From Acidobacteriota bacterium (GTDB lineage Bacteria > Acidobacteriota > Aminicenantia > UBA2199), in assembly GCA_028749105.1 (NCBI GenBank), contig JAQUQF010000061.1, positions 1 to 8,575 on the forward strand: a DNA stretch of 8,575 nt, read 5' to 3'. Position numbers and translations under genes: made by a program. Position 1 is the first letter of the stretch. Each line of letters opens with the position of its first letter. The notes beneath the pieces are model-generated. The model saw only the letters and a list, made by a program, of their open reading frames with translations. It had not been told where the DNA came from and did no database searches. Positions 6,581 to 8,575 of the stretch are shown piece after piece.

Positions 6581-6609
6581 ATGGGGCGGACACGGGGGGC
6601 CGCCCCTAC
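6581..6609 (-). repeat. REP palindrome, variant A (copy 5), inside the RAYT gene
   Basis: Stem GGGGCGG (6583-6589) / CCGCCCC (6600-6606), then TAC. It has the inverted orientation relative to copy 4, 45 nt away, and is read in frame as GRTRGAAPT. The flank AGAAAGA is shared with copies 1 and 3. Confidence 0.85.
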
Positions 6610-6664
6610 GAAAAATCACTTGTCCTTACCGGATGTGATTCGGCAATTCAAAACATTGACTTGC

Positions 6665-6671
6665 AAAAAAA
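6665..6671 (+). other. A7 run at the RAYT frame change
   Basis: Zero-frame codons here are TGC AAA AAA ATT. A -1 slip, or one extra A, gives AAT TCA GAC and joins the frame encoding the catalytic Tyr region. The site is not a perfect tandem-slip heptamer because the base before the codon pair is C. Single-tRNA slippage, transcript slippage, a true mutation or a homopolymer read error are all possible. Confidence 0.6.
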
Positions 6672-6873
6672 TTCAGACAGCGTTGTTAATTCCAATTGGC
6701 GGGAATTCCAAAAGCGTCTTTGGCAGAGAAATTATTTCGAACATATTATTCGCAGTGATAAGGAATTGGATCAAATCCGTCGGTATATCCACGACAATCC
6801 AGCGACTTGGATGCTGGATGACGAAAACCCCAGCGGAATTGGTCAAATTAATAAAACAGTGAAACCGAAATTA

Positions 6874-6916
6874 GGAGGATGGGAGAAATGAAAAAGGATT
6901 ACATTCGTTTTTTTGC
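6874..6916 (+). repeat. Duplicated RBS + N-terminal codon module, copy 2
   Basis: Partner of 4880-4922 (38 of 43 identical). It supplies GGAGG at 6874-6878 and the ATG at 6888, and encodes KKDYIRFFA. In the RAYT C-terminal frame the same bases read GGWEK-stop. Confidence 0.85.
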
Positions 6917-7061
6917 GTTGAGCCTTGTTTTCCTGGGCGTCGCGATTGCATTTTACGCTCAGGGCGGAGTGCCGATCGGAAGATTTCTTTTGTTTTTTAT
7001 CAGCGGCGCGGCTTGCGGCGTCAACCTGGCCCAGGGAATAATCAGCTTGCGGAAATCTTAG
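6888..7061 (+). CDS. 57-aa small membrane protein, unknown function
   Basis: This is a short protein made of a basic N-terminus (MKKDYIR), a hydrophobic helix (about 8-24, FFALSLVFLGVAIAFYA), a Gly/Pro turn (QGGVPIGR, 25-32), a second helix (33-53, FLLFFISGAACGVNLAQGII) and a basic end (LRKS). Two helices with basic ends on both sides suggest a hairpin with both termini in the cytoplasm. GGAGG lies 9 nt before the ATG. The start overlaps the TGA of the RAYT C-terminal frame, so the two could be translationally coupled if that frame is translated. I do not recognise a family. Its N-terminus and RBS match those of the gene at 4894; homology beyond residue 10 is not visible. Good RBS and coherent topology argue that it is real despite its size. 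Confidence 0.6.
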   Translation: MKKDYIRFFALSLVFLGVAIAFYAQGGVPIGRFLLFFISGAACGVNLAQGIISLRKS

Positions 7062-7151
7062 CTGGGAGAACACGGAAGGTCAAGTCTCACATTAAATGCG
7101 ATGAGCTTACACCCAGGCTGGCTAACTGTACCCCACGTGTCAGCGTATGGT

Positions 7152-7180
7152 TTTACTTCGTTTGCTGAACCAGCTACAAT
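7152..7180 (+). promoter_or_regulatory. Promoter of hom, predicting a leaderless transcript
   Basis: TTTACT (7152-7157, 4 of 6) and TACAAT (7175-7180, 5 of 6) are spaced by 17 nt. A start 7 nt after the -10 is position 7187, the A of the hom ATG. There is no Shine-Dalgarno before that ATG, which agrees with a leaderless mRNA. Confidence 0.5.
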
Positions 7181-7186
7181 TGGGCA

Positions 7187-8209
7187 ATGAAAAAGAGACA
7201 ACTGCGAGCCGTCATCGTCGGCTTCGGCAATGTCGGCCAGAAGCTGGCCGCCATGCTGACCGAAGAGCGTGAAAAATATCGGGGCCTGGCCGACCTGGAG
7301 CTGCAGCCGATCGCCATATTCACCGGGCATCACGGCGGGCTGGTGGACGCCGGGGGAATCGATCTGGCAAAGGCGCTGCGGCAGCGGCGTGAAGATAAGA
7401 GCTTTCCCGAGCCGCCCCTGTCCCCGCTGCAGGCGCTGGCGACATTGGATTACGACGTGCTGGTCGAGCTGTCCACCCTGAGCATCGACAAGCGGGGCGA
7501 GCCGGCGCTGGCGCACGTGCGCGCGGCGTTGAGCCGCGGCAAGCACGCCGTCACCGCCAACAAGGGGCCGGCGGCTTTCGCCTACCGCGAGCTGGCGGCC
7601 CTGGCCAAAAAAAACGGCGTCCGCTTCCTGTTCGAGAGCGCGGTGATGGACGGCACGCCGATCTTCTGCCTGGGGCGCGCGCTGAAAGGGCTGAACGTGA
7701 CCGGCTTCTCCGGCATTTTCAACACGACCAGCAATTTCGTCCTGTCGCGCCTGGAAACGGGAGAGAGCATGGATGCCGCCGTCCGGACCGCCCAGCGACT
7801 CGGCTTTGCCGAGGCCGACCCGAGCCTCGACCTCGACGGCTGGGACTCGGCGGCCAAGACCGCCATCCTGGCCAATGTCTTTCTGGATGCCGGCATCGAT
7901 CCCCTGCGCATCGAACGCCAGGGCATCCGTTCCCAGACTCCCGAGGCGGTTGCCCGCGCCGTGTTCGAGGGCAAGCGCCTGAAGCTGCTCTGCCGCGCCT
8001 GGCGGGAAGGCGGCAGGGTACGGGCCGAGGTCAAGCCGCGCGAGGTGCCCATGGAAAATTATTTTGCCATGATCAACGGCCGGGCGGCCGCCCTGCGCCT
8101 CGAAACCGACATGCTGGGACCGTTCTGGATCCTGGAGGAAAACCCCGACCTGATGGATACCGCTTCCGGAGTTCTTCAGGACCTGCTGGTCGTTGCAGAA
8201 AACCGCTAA
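7187..8209 (+). CDS. hom: Homoserine dehydrogenase (no ACT domain)
   Basis: This 340-aa cytoplasmic enzyme should reduce L-aspartate semialdehyde to L-homoserine with NAD(P)H, the branch point to threonine and methionine. The nucleotide-binding Rossmann motif is GFGNVG (12-17). The catalytic block TANKGP holds K126. ESAVMDGTPIF (150-160) and GIFNTTSNFVLSRLE (176-190) are the family signatures of the substrate domain. E209, D215, D220 and K224 in AEADPSLDLDGWDSAAK occupy the positions of yeast enzyme E208, D214, D219 and K223, so the active site looks complete. The protein ends soon after the catalytic domain, without the C-terminal ACT domain that gives threonine feedback in longer forms, and without a fused aspartokinase. 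The next in-frame codon upstream to note is a stop (TGA at 7166), and no other start fits. The downstream secreted gene follows 10 nt after the stop. Confidence 0.88.
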   Translation: MKKRQLRAVIVGFGNVGQKLAAMLTEEREKYRGLADLELQPIAIFTGHHGGLVDAGGIDLAKALRQRREDKSFPEPPLSPLQALATLDYDVLVELSTLSIDKRGEPALAHVRAALSRGKHAVTANKGPAAFAYRELAALAKKNGVRFLFESAVMDGTPIFCLGRALKGLNVTGFSGIFNTTSNFVLSRLETGESMDAAVRTAQRLGFAEADPSLDLDGWDSAAKTAILANVFLDAGIDPLRIERQGIRSQTPEAVARAVFEGKRLKLLCRAWREGGRVRAEVKPREVPMENYFAMINGRAAALRLETDMLGPFWILEENPDLMDTASGVLQDLLVVAENR

Positions 8210-8219
8210 GGAGAATCCC

Positions 8220-8575
8220 ATGCGCAAGAAGTTTCTGTTGAAAAGGATTCTGGCGCTGCCGCTGTTAACCCTGTTCCTTGCCGCGCTGGCCCTGGCGCAG
8301 GTCCCGGCAGTGGGGGGCGAAGCCGCAGCCAGCGGGGATACGGCATGGGAAGAGGAGCTCCTGAGGGAGAGGGTGCTGAAGGACATCGAGTTCAAGACCT
8401 CGGTCACTTCCCCCATGGCCGGCCGCGAGCGTCTGATTGTGCCCGCTGCGGCCAGGACATTCATCCTGGTGAGCGGCGGCGAAGTGAAGACTTCCGAGCT
8501 GCACGCGAAGGGGGCGGCGTTCGCCTTGCTGTTCCGCGACGGCCAGTGGTACTGGGACGAAGGCGCGCCGGGCGT
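8220..8575 (+). CDS. Secreted protein of unknown function (C-terminus outside window)
   Basis: The first 118 codons are visible. Residues 1-26 form a clear Sec signal peptide: MRKKFLLKR, a Leu/Ala core, and ALALA before Q27 as a likely signal peptidase I site. The mature part starts with a low-complexity Ala/Gly stretch and a Glu-rich helix (WEEELLRERVLKD), then beta-like segments (RTFILVSGGEVKTSELH, AFALLFRDGQWYWDEGAPG). I see no recognisable catalytic motif in this portion. AAGGAG (8208-8213), overlapping the hom stop codon, is a strong ribosome site 6 nt before the ATG, so the gene is almost certainly cotranscribed with hom. A functional link to amino-acid synthesis is not evident. Confidence 0.8.
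   Translation, partial: MRKKFLLKRILALPLLTLFLAALALAQVPAVGGEAAASGDTAWEEELLRERVLKDIEFKTSVTSPMAGRERLIVPAAARTFILVSGGEVKTSELHAKGAAFALLFRDGQWYWDEGAPG

Larger units (their letters stand above)
6245..6891 (+). pseudogene. REP-associated tyrosine transposase (RAYT), frameshifted
   Basis: This is a TnpA_REP/Y1-transposase of the IS200-like RAYT group, single-strand nucleases linked to REP palindromes. The N-terminal part reads RSIRLRGWDYSSPGWYFVTLCVQNRECLFG (residues 11-40), then LDEFVIMPNHVHGILGI with the HUH pair H81-x-H83. A frame change at the A7 run (6665-6671) separates it from the rest. In the -1 frame comes WREFQKRLWQRNYFEHIIR with the nucleophile Tyr (codon 6733-6735), then YIHDNPATWMLDDENP and a stop at 6889-6891. 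Unshifted reading runs through unrelated residues to 6862 and lacks the Tyr. One missing A in the run, or -1 slippage, explains everything. Residues about 89-122 are encoded by an inverted REP pair. The ATG at 6245 has no visible RBS and sits directly after REP copy 3. The C-terminal frame stop overlaps the next gene's start (ATGA). Confidence 0.85.

Noticed and set aside
7058..8464. Minus-strand ORF of 468 codons opposite hom
   Set aside because: An antisense shadow of the homoserine dehydrogenase, whose catalytic residues are all present on the plus strand.

Overview
The window looks like a chromosome segment of an uncultured or non-model Gram-negative bacterium. GC-rich housekeeping blocks sit at both ends. 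Between them, roughly 4.7-7.15 kb, is a visibly more AT-rich stretch carrying small unrecognised genes and transposase-linked palindromes. The gene set (Bat-type von Willebrand/TPR operon, HemW, ACT-less homoserine dehydrogenase, REP/RAYT element) does not fix the phylum. An Acidobacteriota/Aminicenantia-like lineage is a guess only.

Left block (1-4698, minus strand): a compact run of five genes joined by stop/start overlaps, read from right to left. They are batB (VWA/MIDAS membrane protein), batC (TPR plus Gln-rich tail), batD (membrane-anchored BatD), batE (TPR, two membrane helices, SH3-like domain) and hemW (radical-SAM haem chaperone, cut by the window edge). A near-ideal extended -10 promoter lies 54 nt upstream of batB, so the unit probably starts there. 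No batA, moxR or DUF58 gene is next to it. The Bat proteins probably form an envelope complex. HemW appears to ride along at the end of the transcript.

Middle block (4699-7186, plus strand): (i) a 273-aa exported or anchored protein of unknown function at 4894; (ii) a strong sigma70-type promoter at 5793 whose -10 lies in the loop of a perfect 10-bp palindrome, with a third half-site upstream, followed by a 37-aa ORF that looks like the stump of a larger gene; (iii) five GC-rich REP-like palindromes in two compensating sequence variants and opposite orientations; (iv) a REP-associated tyrosine transposase (RAYT), which carries two of those palindromes in frame inside its own coding sequence and is frameshifted at an A7 run between its HUH motif and its catalytic Tyr; (v) a 57-aa two-helix membrane protein whose start overlaps the RAYT stop. 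Its RBS and first codons nearly duplicate those of the gene at 4894, 2 kb away. A short fossil of a second RAYT may lie at 6091-6120.

Right block (7187-8575, plus strand): a complete homoserine dehydrogenase, with a promoter placed so that its mRNA would be leaderless, followed by a secreted protein of unknown function that runs off the edge.

Most worth following up: the RAYT with its own REPs in frame and an A7 frameshift, the duplicated RBS/N-terminus module, the orphan operator-promoter, and the leaderless hom start.
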